Counted from the stretch's first letter, positions 11,123-23,950 are shown. The stretch is DNA of 64,000 bases from Batillaria attramentaria (GCA_018292915.2 JACVVK020000089.1:796501-860500), one strand, 5' to 3'. Numbers and translations are program-made. Notes: generated by a model not told the origin, from the letters alone.

Positions 11123-12860
11123 GCATGCAGACCGTGACTGTGACGGTTAATGCACTCCCGACGCTTAAAGCACGTTGTTCACGATCAGAAGTGGTGCACA
11201 ATGAATCATCACGAAGAATGGACCTTTCTAGGGGCCCGTATAGTAAACGTTGCTACAGCCGCCCCAAAGAGGTGGCGCTTCCTTCCCCGTGCATGTGGCA
11301 GTTTGTTTCTAAGACTGCTGGATATTATCAGTTATCGTAAAAAGCTTTAGCGGCGCGAATCGTTCGAGATTCTTCGATAAATCTTGATATCGTCAGCTTT
11401 CTTCATGATAACGTTTGTATTGCAATTGAAACCCAAAAGCCTTTTCCAAAGTGAAAAATGTTCCACGTTAGATCTGGCAGGACAGGGTTGTTTCTACAAC
11501 TGAAGTTACTTCCCCTGAAATGTTGCAAACGCCAAGGTCCACCACACGTTCACAGTGCCAACGAAAAATACAGGGGGAACATGAATAATATAGATGAATC
11601 AGTTAGTTTGTGGTGTTTTGAAATGGCAGCACTTACAATACAAGCAGGAGAACGCTACACCTGACGTAGAAATCGGAAAAGAAGCGCTTGTAGGGAAACC
11701 CGAGCCGAGGTCAATGACGTCAGCTATGAACACGATAGAGAGTTTCATGTCAGACGACGAAACAACAGTGACGTAAAGTATGTTGCCATATTGAACACGA
11801 GTGATTTCAGTCGTCAGGGCCCGGAGATACGGAAAGTGGTAGGACCTAGGTCGGAGATAAACTTCACTGAGCTTAGAATTAACGGTTAGTATGAAACGCA
11901 TAAGCAAAGACTAAAGCAAGTTTACGACTGGTTCATCATAAACATTCATGCACGCTGATGACAGTCCCGGTGTAATCGGTTTGAGGCCAGAGCAAAGCCT
12001 CGTACTAGTGTACATTCTGTTTCATGCAGCTGGCTCGGGCGGTATGCCTGCTCGCAGTTTTGGTGAGACTGGCCGGATGATAACTGTCAGTGATGTCGTA
12101 CGCTGTTTGCAAGGGCCTAAGCGTAGTGGATTGGATAGGCAGCTTGCCCCTTTTAGCATATTATGGTAGAAAGATTGAGCACGATTTCACTGTTTACAGG
12201 TGAGTCGTTAGCCAATCAGCTGTCCGGAATTTCTCTGATTTTGCAATACTACGTCTTCGTTGACAACACAAACTGCAGGTGATCAGTGGACTCTAAACTG
12301 TATGCAGCCTAGCGGCCAGTCACTTTGTTGTTGTGTGTCAGTTTGTGGGGGCCTTTGGACAGCGGCGAAATTTGACCTGTTTTCTGACTGGCTAAACGTG
12401 TTCACGCTGGGAAGGTCTACGGCCATATCTCGCCGACACTGCATAATTATGCAGTCTAGATGCAGGCTAGATATTCTGTACGCTCTGGTATCCAGCGCTT
12501 CATGGTGAAGGACTGTGCCACGTGTTTCAAAGCTGACTCTTGTTTTCAGCACATCTTGACTATGATAAAGGTCTCACCTCTCTGACAGAGAAAACAAAGC
12601 GATAAATTTACCAGGATCATATTAGTCATAGCTGTAATTGCGCGAGCGTGTCTGAATACAGACTACTCTAATGGCGAGCCTGAGGAGACGAAGGACTGTA
12701 GGAACATGAAAAAAACACAAAAAAACCCTACACAAAAACCCCTACATTGCAGAGGTTTTGTTGGATTCTCTGACAAGGTTTTGGAATGTTGTGCGCCCCT
12801 CCGCCCCCCCCCCCCCCCGAAAAAGACAAAACACTCAGCTGTCCTTGACAAATCTGAGGC
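11123..12860. other. Intergenic between SLC34 copies A and B, no gene recognised
   Basis: Mostly unique non-coding sequence with short frames only. A GGGCCCGTATAGTAAACG block near 11238 resembles the end of the MITE at 36896-37176, but no partner end was found. Confidence 0.4.
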
Positions 12861-12870
12861 TTTTTTTCTC

Positions 12871-12872
<2 letters not shown>

Positions 12873-12931
<59 letters not shown>
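12873..12931. repeat. (GT)n microsatellite
   Basis: About 29 GT units in the intergenic region, next to a 3' SINE fragment. Confidence 0.95.
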
Positions 12932-12933
<2 letters not shown>

Positions 12934-12967
12934 AGGGGAGTGAGTGAGTAAGTTTTTCGGGCTTTAA

Positions 12968-13040
12968 GTAATAATAATAATAATGAGTATTGTATAGGCG
13001 CTTTACCCAATTTCATGAATCGGCTCAAAGCGCCGCAGTG
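12968..13040 (-). repeat. SINE family 1, 5'-truncated copy
   Basis: (AAT)n tail, then GAGTATTGTATAGGCGCTTT and CGGCTCAAAGCGCCGC, the inverse of the 3' end of the 788-1233 copy. The tRNA head is missing. Confidence 0.75.
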
Positions 13041-13577
13041 GTGGGTCGGCTCTCTAGGGTCTTTAAGAGGAAACGAGTTAGAGTTCGTCTTGACATGGCT
13101 TGAGAGCTTCTATGCTTTGAACACCAAACCACACAGTGCGTCCACTAAGGACCTTCGCATGAGTGGTCTCTTTCACATCCGCTAAACTCTCAAAGATTGC
13201 ATATGCATGTGTGTGCACAATACGCGAGTGAGAGCCGAGAGAACACAGGGTGTACTCCAAATGTGTGTTCACTGTGGATGATCCTAGGTACGGAAGTGGT
13301 TCTTGAGTTTGCCGACTTGAAGTCAGCTCTTGTTCTGGAAGTGAGGAAGCATTGTATTGTGGACACGATAGTCAACAAAACGAAATAGTTGGTTATCCAC
13401 AGTATTATCAAAGGACCAGGGAGACCGGCAGGCCAAAGTCATTTATAGCTTGATGAATGATTAGTGTGTGTCGTTACCAGGCAGACGGAATGACAAACGA
13501 ACGCGGAAATGATGACTTCTAAGCCTTGCATACTTCCATGTCTCTCTGTCTGTCTGCTTCTCTCTCTTGCGCGCGCG

Positions 13578-13579
<2 letters not shown>

Positions 13580-13669
<90 letters not shown>

Positions 13670-13723
13670 TGTGTGTGTGTGCGTGTGTGTGTGTGTGTGT
13701 GTGGTGTGTGTGTGTGTGTGTGT

Positions 13724-13809
<86 letters not shown>

Positions 13810-13815
13810 TGTGTG

Positions 13816-13896
<81 letters not shown>

Positions 13897-13905
13897 TGTG
13901 TGTCT
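13580..13905. repeat. 325-bp compound (GT)n array with GGT interruptions
   Basis: Almost pure GT repeat broken by recurrent TGG/TGC variants at uneven spacing. All six frames give long repeat peptides of Thr-His or Cys-Val; none is a gene. Confidence 0.95.
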
Positions 13906-14233
13906 GTGCTCCGACTCTGGTACAATGAACAATGCAATTTCATAAACAGCGAACGCTAGTGATGCAGCATTTTAATAATTTTTCTTTCAAATATCTTAAG
14001 GTCAGTCAAGTAGAAAATTCTGCACACAGCCAAGAAATGAAACAGATGCTTCTCTGTAAACTGTGCAACAAAGGTAAAATACAAAATTTACATGAAAACA
14101 TGGTATATATTATAAATACATTCACATACACAATTAACTTCTCGTGTAGTTTCTGTTTAACCCCACATTGCATAAATATGCTATTCCACAACATATAATA
14201 ATGATATGACATGCCCTCGTGATTATCACCGTC

Positions 14234-14290
<57 letters not shown>
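14234..14290. repeat. (AC)n microsatellite
   Basis: About 28 AC units in the intergenic region downstream of SLC34 copy B. Confidence 0.95.
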
Positions 14291-14293
<3 letters not shown>

Positions 14294-14619
14294 TGCAGTG
14301 CACCGCACCCTGGTGTTCTAGCTCAGTAGTTAAGAAGTGACCACGGAAACACAACCAAATGTTGGATTGGAAGACGGCGAAGGTTGCCAGAGGTGGGGGG
14401 TTCGTTTGAGGGGGAAGCAATGCAACATGGAGAGTAATTCTTTGACTCAGGACACGAAAGCGCGACAGAGAGTTCAACCCTTACATATTTTGTTATCACA
14501 ATTTTTTTCCAAACAGAAGGTAGATGTTTTCGTCTAGGTCCACCACCAAAGTGATATCATAAACTCAGGTGATGAGGGAGGTGAGGGGTTGCAGGGGAAA
14601 GGAAAAATGGGTCCGGTGA

Positions 14620-14725
14620 GTTCATTTTTTTTTCTTTTTACCCTGTTGGGATTCGAACCTATGACCTTCCAATCTAGACCTTCCAAACCAGAGTCATGTA
14701 AGCTATCCCGACTCCCCCTTTAATT
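14620..14725 (-). repeat. tRNA-like SINE head fragment
   Basis: The plus strand shows GGGATTCGAACCTATGACC, the inverse of a B box, preceded by a T-rich tract and followed by an anticodon-arm-like block ending CCCGACTCC. Only the head is recognisable. Confidence 0.5.
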
Positions 14726-15036
14726 TAGAGTATCGGGCAAAAACGGGCATGGCATACCCCACACTGACTAGTCACCGATACAAGCATCCCCCTCTTCTCT
14801 CTGGAACTGACGGAATGGATCGAAGGTCACCTGAGTGCGCATTGCGTCCAAATGCCCTTCGGAAATGCCCTCTCCGGCAATCGAGTGACGTCTTTCAGAC
14901 CTCACCCTGAGAAGTGCACCATGTCAGTTACTTTCGACCTGTGTAGCTGTAATGTTCACAAGTCTTACGATTTGGGTAGTTTTTTGTTTTTTTGTTTGTT
15001 CACAGGTCTACTCCTAGAAGCAGTCTAGTCAGCACG

Positions 15037-18000
15037 CTACAGTCTATGTTCCTCAATGTCAAGACCCTTGTTGTCGTAAAACGCTTGGCCATTTAAAGCC
15101 CCGTAGTCATCTCTCACGGCCCCGTTACTGACCACGCCGGAATCTGATGACGTGTCGCTGGACGACGTAAGGCCAGCCGGCGTATTGGCGGACGTATACG
15201 TACTGTCCACAACGTCCTCATCGCTCACGATCACCACCTCCTGAACGTCCGAGTCCCCGAGATCCGCCGCCTGAAGCTTGCGGCAGCATCCACACCGGCA
15301 CACCTTCACCACAACCATGTCCACAGGTTTGAGCGAGTGCATCCACGAAGGCAGGAAGCCCCAACTGCGCAGGGCAGGGGGAAGGACTCCGGGACGCTTC
15401 CGCTGCAGGGCGTTGATGATGATCGCGACGAGAAAGACGAAGAGGAAGGAGCCCCCGATAGCTCCGAGGTAGACGGTGCCGGCGACTGACAGTCCGAACA
15501 CGGCGCCGGGGATGACGATGAAGACGAGGATGAGGTACATGATGGCGAACCAGCGATACTTGGCTGTGGTGCGGCCTAGAGTCTTGGCCATACCGATCGG
15601 CCAGCGCATGAAGGGCAGCGGGTAGAAGATGACGATGCCGCTGATGTTGAAGAAGAGGTGACACAGCGCCACCTGCAGAAAAAAGAAACAGGCATCTTTT
15701 GGATTTCTCAAACAAAGGCCGAAGTTACTCGTAGTTCGCATTCTTGTCGTGTAGTGTTGAACCGGAAGTCCTCGTGACAGCTGACTTCCAGTCAAAATGA
15801 TGTGTGACATCTGCTCAATAGCCCAATGACCTTGATTTGACAAACTGTTTATTCACGCAAAGGACTAGAATTCAAAATGGCCATTGAACTGTTTTGAGTT
15901 GTATAATAGCAAAGACGAAAAGAATGGCAAACATCTTGTATAAACAGTGATGTATTACGTGTGTACATGTACTTCTTACATGACGCCTGCCCCCCCCCCC
16001 CCCCACCTCCAAGGAAAACAAGGGAAAAAAAGTACCCCCGCCCCCCCCCCCCAAAAAAAAAAAAAAAAAAAACCCAAACAAACAAAAAACCAACCAACCA
16101 AACAACAAAAAACAAACAAACAAACAACCAACCAACCAACCAACCAACCAACCAACCCCAAACAAAACAACAACGACAACAACAACAATTAAAAAAAAAC
16201 ATAAACAACACCCCCCCCCAAAAAAAAACAAAAAAAAAAACAACAACAACAAAACAACAACAACAACAACTACAACAAACCAAAAAACAAACAAAAAACA
16301 AAAACAACAAAAAATCGTGCAATGCTAACAATTTTACTTACCTGCAAAGCGCTTTTGAGATGTACCCCAGACTGCGACAACGCGGCTAAGATACCGGTGA
16401 CGGTCGTGCCGATGTTGGCCCCGAGGGTAAGGGGGTACATTCTCTCCACGGACACCACTCCGACCCCCACCAGGGGCGTTAGTGTGGAGGTGAAAACGGA
16501 GCTGCTCTGAAGCACCATAGTCAAACCACAGCCGACAAGAATGGCGATGTAACCAGTGAAGTAGGCGCATTTCCCGGGAAGGTCAGCGTTGATCGTCTTG
16601 CGTATCACCTTGAAAAGTTGAAAACAGAATAAGTTAATGTTTTTTTTTTTTTTTTTTTTTAAATTACAAGAATGGAATTTCATCTGAGAATTTGCATTCT
16701 CTTCCGCGGGTTTGGAAGCCGAGGAAATTGTACACCACGCACACGGCAACTGAGAAGGATGAAAATACCGCATTCAACGCTTCTCGTCATCAGTATAACG
16801 ACATTAACCAGGCCCGGTAAAAAAAAAAAAAGCACCTATGGTGTCGACCATGTAATGCCTCACATGATTTTGTTACATATCAGTAGTACGCCACAAGCAC
16901 CACCACCACACCTCCCCCCAAAAACAAAACAAAACAACAACAAACAAACAAACAAACAAAAAACCAAACCAAAACAAAACAAAGAAAGAAAAAAAAAAGT
17001 CGCATCCCTGGTGTAGGTGAATCTAAGCCATGTGGCGACAGTCTCCCCGTTGGGCCCAATGCACGCTCGCTCTTGGCAGAAGCCGGCGATGTATGAAAAA
17101 ATTGCTGTTTTTTTTTTTTGTTTTTTTTTTTCTTAGCCACTTTCTTTCTTGGTCTCTTAGTCTTAGCTAAGTGCTTCGTTACTGAACTGTACTGATGTGG
17201 TATATATACACACATATGAAGCCATATTGTAATGATGTAAATTTTCTCATGCGAGCGATTCATACTCCTTTTAACTGACCTTTGCCAGGGAGCCGTGCAG
17301 CAGCGAGTGAAGAATCTTCACGATGCAAAATAGAGCGAGGAAAATGATGATGAGGGAGCAGACAAGCAAGATGGCACCCACTGCACTGTCATCTAAATCA
17401 GTCTGCGCAAACAGGTTGTCGCCTGTCGGTAAAACGTATAGAAAAAAAAAAAAAGCTGCTGAAAAAGTTAAGATACAATCTGACGAGGCTGATACACGGT
17501 GCCTTGGTCATCCATGTACCACCAGGCAATTCCAAAATATCTATCCGAAAATGGACGTCAATACGCATGTTTCTCCCGGGGTGGTCGAATGGTAGAGCGT
17601 TGGACTTCTAATGCTCGGGTCGTGAGTTCGTATCCCGGCTGGGGCCAAATGTTTGTGCTGGCTTTTTCATCGTTGCCCCGTCTTTGATATCACCCGTATG
17701 TGGTGGAAAAGGACGTTAACCCCCCCCCCCCCCCCCACAACACCCACCCACCCAGTATCCAGTTACGTACTGTCTGCTACATGCGGTGAAAAACTGTGCG
17801 GAATCTTCGTAAACTATGTATACTGAGAAACGTGGGTCACTGACGTCAATTTTCGAATAAATATTGTTGGAATTGCCCTGCCTTGTTTTCAACTGAAGCC
17901 ATTTACTAGTAAATAAGGAAAACAGTAGACCGAATGAAAGATTTAAGCGCCGTATCGCCGCAGTGGATTTGTATAAATGAATAAAGCTGAAAGCATCACT

Positions 18001-19083
18001 ATCTTACAGTAATGGCGATGTATCTCGTTGCTAAAACTGGTATGCGACAAGTTCGGGCAACCCTCTTTTAGTGAAGATCCCCGACGGTTGGGGTTTGCGA
18101 CTAAAACCAAACCAAACCAAACCAAACCAAAACCAAACCAAACATTTTATGTTATGCGATTGAATTACCAAACGCACAATGCCCATCAAAAGAGACAAAG
18201 TTGTACAACCTGCCTAATACGTGTCATGACAGTCACTCCTCTCCGTTTGTCTATTTCTGCTCCGCATGAGTGAAACCAGCCAAGATCGATATTTTCACTG
18301 CTTGTTGGGAAACCTGACAGGACCTATTTTCAAAACGATTGTTTCTTTATTTTTTGTAAATACTTACATCGTTTGACGTGATTCGAGACGTTCTTCAGAT
18401 CCATAGCGTCCCACGTCAGGCTGACGTCCACTTGAGACGAGTCGACGAGCGGGTGACCCTTCACCTCCTGACAAAGCCCATAAAACCTTGACGTCTGCGC
18501 CGTTTGTGACGACAAGATGTCGTCACAGTTGACGATAGTGTGGTTGGTGACAGCGGTAGTGACGTTTTCCAGCACGTAGTGATTCTTGTCGCAGTAGCGT
18601 AAGAGAACGTCGCCCACAGGTTCGTCTGTGGAGTTAGGCCGTCCAGCGCTGGCTGTCTTCTCGATCACGTCTTTGTCGACCTGAGGGAAGGAGGGGATTC
18701 TTTGTGTATACGCTGCGAGTGCGTGTGATTTTCAGTGCGGGAGTATACAGCGGACAGGTGGCAGTAAAGATTAGTGTGCACATCAAGTTGCAGTGGGACC
18801 TGGAATGACCGAGCTGGCAGAACGTTGCGTTGTCAATGCTCGCGGGTCTTCTTTGTTTGGATCAAGTCAAGCTTTTGTGAGTTTTGATCTAGTCACGCCT
18901 TCTTACTCGTAGAGTACGACCTCCCGTATGAACCCCCAAACCTCACAGCCGCCCCCCTCCCCCCCACTCCTTCACACCCTTGCCCCTCCATGATCCGTCA
19001 AACTCCCACTACCACCACCACCCTCCGCAAAACAAACAAACAAACAAACATAACCAATGACTATCTACTGTCACACTTCCCCC

Positions 19084-19114
<31 letters not shown>

Positions 19115-20039
19115 CGCGTGCGCGTGTGTGTGTCAGTGCGCACGCGCACGCACCGACGTCACGCATTTATGCCAACAGGAAAACCTGAGAAATTTTATCA
19201 GTTACGATGGTGAGGTGAAAAAAGGTTTAGTGTCGCACAGCTTACCTCTACTATTAGCTTGGTGAAGGGTTTGGTGATGGCCTTGAGCATGTCTGGGGCA
19301 CTGTCCGTACCGTTTCCATCGCTCGGCATTGTGCTTACAATGGCTCCAGTCAACGCATGAAGATAGTGGGTGGTGACCTCTAACGGCAACAGTATGAGCA
19401 CAGTCAACCAGTTGAACATGTCATGTACCTGAACAGAAAAAAAAGAGACACACATACACACCCAATTGGCGTTAGTCAAAACATGTCACAGGGACATTAA
19501 ACATGCCGAAAGGCGAACAGTTTGCAACTTGTGAAGCTACAATTAACGCTGTTTACACGTATAAAGGAACTTTGCTGACGAAACTCGTTAAAAGTTTTGT
19601 GTGAGGACACTGGACCATCCCCCCGCCCCCTCATCTCCATCAGACCTCCCAACAGAAAGGTTTCGGTGATGAATTGATTTATTCAACGAAACTGTTCTCT
19701 TTATGTTGTTTCCATAGTAAATTAAAAAAAATTTAAGAGGATGAAACTAAACTTACTGTCGCTCCAGAAAATGCCCGCCGAAATTCTTCCCTGTCGCCTG
19801 CCTGCGCAAGGGAGACAATGGTATTGGTGACGGAAGTTCCGATGTTAGCTCCCATTATGATCGGGATAGCCACATCAATTTTGATGACTGGAACAAAACA
19901 AAAGTGTGTTTTTTCTTTGTTTTGTTTTTTGGACATGGCCGAAAGTGCATTGATAACTTACTGGGAGTCAGGTTTCTGTCCTAACACATCCCTCCAGCAT
20001 CGAGAAAGATCGAAGCTGTCGAGCCTGCACGCACGAAAC

Positions 20040-20128
<89 letters not shown>

Positions 20129-20718
20129 ATAATAAAAGGCAGGAAACCGAATGTATAGGAGACAAAGATGACGCATGCGCATTACTCACTTCCGGATCCT
20201 ACCATGGTGATGACGATGGAGGTGGAGGTGGAAGAACTCTGTACGAGGACGGTTGCTAGGACACCGATCATGAGGCCCGTCACGGGATTGTGCAGCAACT
20301 CGTTGTTCTGGAAAGTCTTGCCGGCCGCTTTGCCTGACAGAGGATTAAAAATGATGGTAAACGACGACGGCAAATTTTATGAATTATTTTCTCAGTTAGT
20401 CCGTAAAGGGGCCATAAGAGTTAAAACTATGTTCTGTGGAAACCAGCGTGAAGTGTAAGTGTAGTTTGTAACCCACCAACCCCTCCCCCACCCCTCCCTC
20501 CCCCGGCTCCCCAACAATCTGACAGGAAAGGATACCGACATAGGGTCGAGCAAAAGTGTTAACAGTGCAGCGTGCAAAACAGTGACCCACCTCCAAGCAG
20601 CTGGAAGGAGTCCTCAAGCAATCCTAGCGAACAGATGAAGAAGTAGAGACAGGCTAGGAGTAGGATGATCCGTGCAGTCACCCATACCACAGTCTTCATC
20701 TTCTCTCCTCCTCTCATG

Positions 20719-20791
<73 letters not shown>

Positions 20792-20836
20792 CACAAAATT
20801 ATTCCTCTGAGTTAAGTGTTTCTCTTCTCAGTCATG

Positions 20837-20921
<85 letters not shown>

Positions 20922-22059
20922 TTCTTCTGGGTAAAGTCTACAAAATATTTTTGTTTGGGATTCTACACAAAGTTCAAAAATGGGATTATGACTAAGATCC
21001 TTCTATTCCCTTCGCATGTCTATACGCGAAAAAAAGCGGTACCCTGTGGTTTGAACTGAAAAAGTCTACAGCGCTCGGATTTCTCTTCAGTCATACAGTT
21101 TTAAACTGTTTTATGATTTTGATGATAAGCCGAATTGACCCGCCTTTTCGAACATGTCTATTATGTCACGGGTGTTGTGTGGGTGTATAAATAATAAAAA
21201 AATTAATGGGAAGTGCAAATATAGTGATATATCTGTCCACAGTTAAGTGAAACAATCTGAGCCGGGGTAACACGTGAAATTAGCTCTTCAAAACCCAATG
21301 ACAACCGAGTCAATTTAGAAAACGTGCAGGCTTGAACAAAGTGGAAATCTGTGCCGCGTGAGCCTGATGACAGTTCACGTAGTTGACATTATTCTGCCTA
21401 GGTGATCTAATTTGTAAACTTTCCTTCCATGCATATGCGTATGTAACGGTGTGATATACGGTAATGTAATGTCTTTGGTGATATGCCGAAGAGTTGCTTA
21501 TTTAAATAGTGTCACATTTATTCTTTGTGTTCGTAAAGCATGCCCTTATCCAGTGGTATTTCGTGCTGTTTTAAGATTTTTCAGAATGGGATATATGATG
21601 AGCCAAAAGAAAATTTGTGAGGTTCTCAGATAATGAACTTTTATTGAATTGAATTGAATTGAATTGAATTGAATTGAATTGAATTACCTTTCCAAGCCAC
21701 AGTGTCCTCGCCTCCAAAATCTACTTTGCCATTCTTCTTGTCCGATTTAATATGAGGCTTTTCAGGCAAAGGCATTTCCCTGTTGGTCTGCAGAGAGTGT
21801 GAAAAAAGCGACATCAGCAAAGACATCTTGGATGCACGAGTCATTGATCTCCAAGATCATTAACAAACACTTGGGCATATTCACTTACATATGCACAGAT
21901 AAATGTCAGCTTTTATCTTAAACATACTTCATTTCATTGAAACTTATTCTTGGTGAAAAAGTACGTGAAATGCAGAGATCACGGGACTGGGTTACTGATA
22001 TCAGATCGAAGGGGTTGATGTTCTGCCGAGCGTATTATGTTCTGCATTAGTGCAGAGAG

Positions 22060-22142
<83 letters not shown>

Positions 22143-22612
22143 AGTGACCATGGACTTTCATGACCAATCACACTCTCATTTATGAAAAATTCAATTAATT
22201 AATGAAAACTGAATTAAATATACTGTTCTGTATTCGTGGATAGAGAAAGGGAGAGACAAAAACAAACGAAACAAAGTGAAAATTTATTTTACAATGATTA
22301 AAGACATTGGTCAAGAGAGAGAGAGAGAGAGAGAGATGATGATGATGATGATGATGGTGATTACAATGAAGCTCTTTTTCTCAACGTCAAAAGTTTTCCC
22401 GGAAGATTTTGTCAGTTTGCAACCCTGCCGTTCAGTGCTAAAACTACACTGAAAATTAAGAAATTTTCAAACGTGACCTTGAACATTCGTGAACAGTCAC
22501 GTGATATTTTTTCAGTCTTCTGAAAGTATTTATACCATACATTTAAAAAAAAAAATCCCAATGTACTGTAAGCGTTGACACTTACCTTCATAATGTCTTT
22601 TTCCGTTGCCAT
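15037..22612 (-). CDS. Sodium-dependent phosphate cotransporter, SLC34 (NaPi-II) family, copy B
   Basis: Predicted plasma-membrane Na+/phosphate cotransporter. Coding exons, in transcript order: 22612-22586, 21787-21688, 20719-20591, 20333-20190, 19887-19757, 19428-19246, 18680-18368, 17422-17280, 16608-16342 and 15672-15037. All borders are AG/GT, every phase joins and the total is 690 codons plus stop, the length of human SLC34A2. Visible motifs are QSSSTSTS (117-124), MGANIGTS in the first repeat, QSSSVFTS (424-431) and GANIGTT in the second. The 104-residue extracellular exon has sequons NST, NVT, NHT and NVS and leads into RCDNLF. The electrogenicity segment reads FSGATVHD (173-180), that is Ser-x-Ala-x3-Asp rather than Ala-x-Ala-x3-Asp. 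The start at 22612 is the first ATG in frame. The C-terminus ends EEHRL. It is a tandem paralogue of the gene at 2015-9004. Confidence 0.95.
15980..16318. repeat. Low-complexity tract of A and C only, in an SLC34 copy B intron
   Basis: About 340 bases of poly-C, poly-A, (AACC)n, (AAAC)n and (AAC)n with almost no G or T on the plus strand. It lies just downstream of the exon 9 donor (16341-16340), so the transcript would carry a nearly pure G/U stretch. Confidence 0.9.
17577..17754 (+). repeat. SINE family 2 copy
   Basis: tRNA-like head GGTCGAATGGTAGAGCGTTG, B-box-like GAGTTCGTATCCCGGC, then GGGGCCAAATGTTTGTGCTG and TTTGATATCACCCGTATGTG. It ends in a C-run. It lies in the SLC34 copy B intron between exons 7 and 8. 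The head has the length and block order of a tRNA, but continuation into a shared body marks it as a SINE. Confidence 0.85.
18105..18143. repeat. (AAACC)n pentamer repeat
   Basis: About eight units of AAACC with one AAAACC variant, in the SLC34 copy B intron between exons 7 and 8. Confidence 0.9.
20041..20125. repeat. (AC)n microsatellite
   Basis: About 42 AC units in the SLC34 copy B intron between exons 4 and 5. Confidence 0.95.
20722..20919. repeat. Duplicated (AC)n arrays at the 3' splice site of SLC34 copy B exon 3
   Basis: (AC)33 at 20722-20788 abuts the acceptor TAG (20722-20720) of exon 3. A second block, CATGTCTAC plus (AC)40 (about 20834-20919), repeats the splice-site region, including the first exon bases ACATGA and the following ATTCTTCTG. 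On the transcript both are (GU)n-UAG acceptors in place of a pyrimidine tract. Confidence 0.85.
21641..21686. repeat. (TTGAA)n pentamer repeat abutting a donor
   Basis: About nine units of ATTGA/GAATT end at the exon 2 donor of SLC34 copy B (21687-21686). The preceding AACTTTTATTG is the inverse of an AATAAAAGTT-type retroelement tail. Confidence 0.85.
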
Positions 22613-23620
22613 GTCGACCTCGCGACGGTGAGCCCTCCTGCCAGCGTCCGAAGACAATTTGTGTTTTCTCTTCTATAAACGCAGTTGATAGGAGTGCTGG
22701 TCGTCTCCGTCAGATTCCTTTCAAATGTGACTGAAACCGTAGAATTTGCACGCTTTATATCAAACATGGTCATGCCCTTGCCCTCTTCCTCCCCCCCCCC
22801 CCCCCCCAACCACCGGCCGCTTGTTTTCAAGGCCGATTCCTTGCCCTCACACCCTGTGTGCACTAGTGCTGAGGTAACGTTCCCTGAAGTGAAGTCAGTT
22901 GTTGAGTCGGTGGCCGGTCGAAATCGAGCAAGTTCATTGGCTAAGAATTTTCCGTGTTTATCGTGCTGATAGGAATATTGTATAGAACAGTACAAGCCTG
23001 CAGACGTCAGTGCTCTTGTCGATGTAATGTCTATCTGCGTTCGATTTATGGCTCAGTACAACTTGGAAATGAATGCGCAGTCACTTCAGTGATTCAGTCT
23101 GTTTTGTGGATTTCGTCTATACAGTGCCGTATTGGTAGGTGTTTCAGAGTTAAATTGTTAGAAGTATTTCGTGCTAGTTCGTAGATTAAGACAACCGGAC
23201 CATGAGTGAGGGGCGTGACTTTAAAAGAAATGAATATGCATCAGCTTGACACGGACTTCGGCAACCCAACAACGGAGGTATGCGGACACGCGGTCAGCCA
23301 GGGTACAACACGACCGCATGAGGACACGGAATCAGCACTTACGTGACGTTTTCATATTAAACAACATATTGTTTTTGCCATTTCTGGCGTCACACAGGTG
23401 GCGTTGGCGACGAGGTTTTGTTGTAAACGGCATTACGCATTTTGGCGGAGAGACGAACTGCATTTCAATCTTTTGCTGTTTATTTTTCACAGGATGCGTA
23501 TTTCTTTCATAAGTTGATTTTTGTCTATTTATCTGTTTATTTATTTATTCGTTTGTTTGTTTTTTTCTACTGATCATTTAGTTAGCATATTATGTCATCT
23601 TTCCAAATTTATTAGCTATT
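22613..23620. other. Upstream region of SLC34 copy B, including probable 5' UTR and promoter
   Basis: On the minus strand the ATG is preceded by GC-rich CGCGAGGTCGAC and, 60-70 bases upstream, by TTTATAG. I cannot place a transcription start. No other gene was recognised. Confidence 0.35.
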
Positions 23621-23630
23621 GGAGAGGGGA

Positions 23631-23799
23631 ACCGGGATAGCCGAATGGTAGAGCGTTGGACTCTCTATGCTCGGTCGTGAGTTCGAATCCCGGCTGGGGC
23701 CAAATATTTGTGCTGGGCTTTTTCTTGTTGCCTCGTCTTTGATATCACCCTTACGTGGTGGAAAGGAGGTTAAATTACTAAACACCCACCCTCCCGTCC
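23631..23799 (+). repeat. SINE family 2 copy
   Basis: GGGATAGCCGAATGGTAGAG is the A-box half, GAGTTCGAATCCCGGCTGGG contains a perfect B box, then GGCCAAATATTTGTGCTGG and TTTGATATCACCCTTACGTG. It ends near ACACCCACCC. It is the best-preserved tRNA head of this family in the window. Confidence 0.85.
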
Positions 23800-23950
23800 T
23801 ATCTATCGGAGGATAGTGTGCTGTCTTTGTTTTTCTTTATTTTTGTACATTGTCTTTTGTGGGCTGTAGTTGTATGTGGTATCTCTCGCCAACTAAAATG
23901 TAAACACCAGAGTTAGGAGATGCAATCGTCTTGGTGTGTAAAATAATGGT

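Noticed and set aside
13461..13959. Five overlapping frames of 130-160 residues
   Set aside because: All are translations of the 325-bp GT array.
15849..16389. Frames of 140-160 residues on both strands
   Set aside because: Low-complexity A/C tract in an intron of SLC34 copy B.
23631..23705. Possible functional tRNA gene
   Set aside because: The A and B boxes are good, but the sequence continues into a body shared with other copies (17577, 42663), so it is a SINE head.
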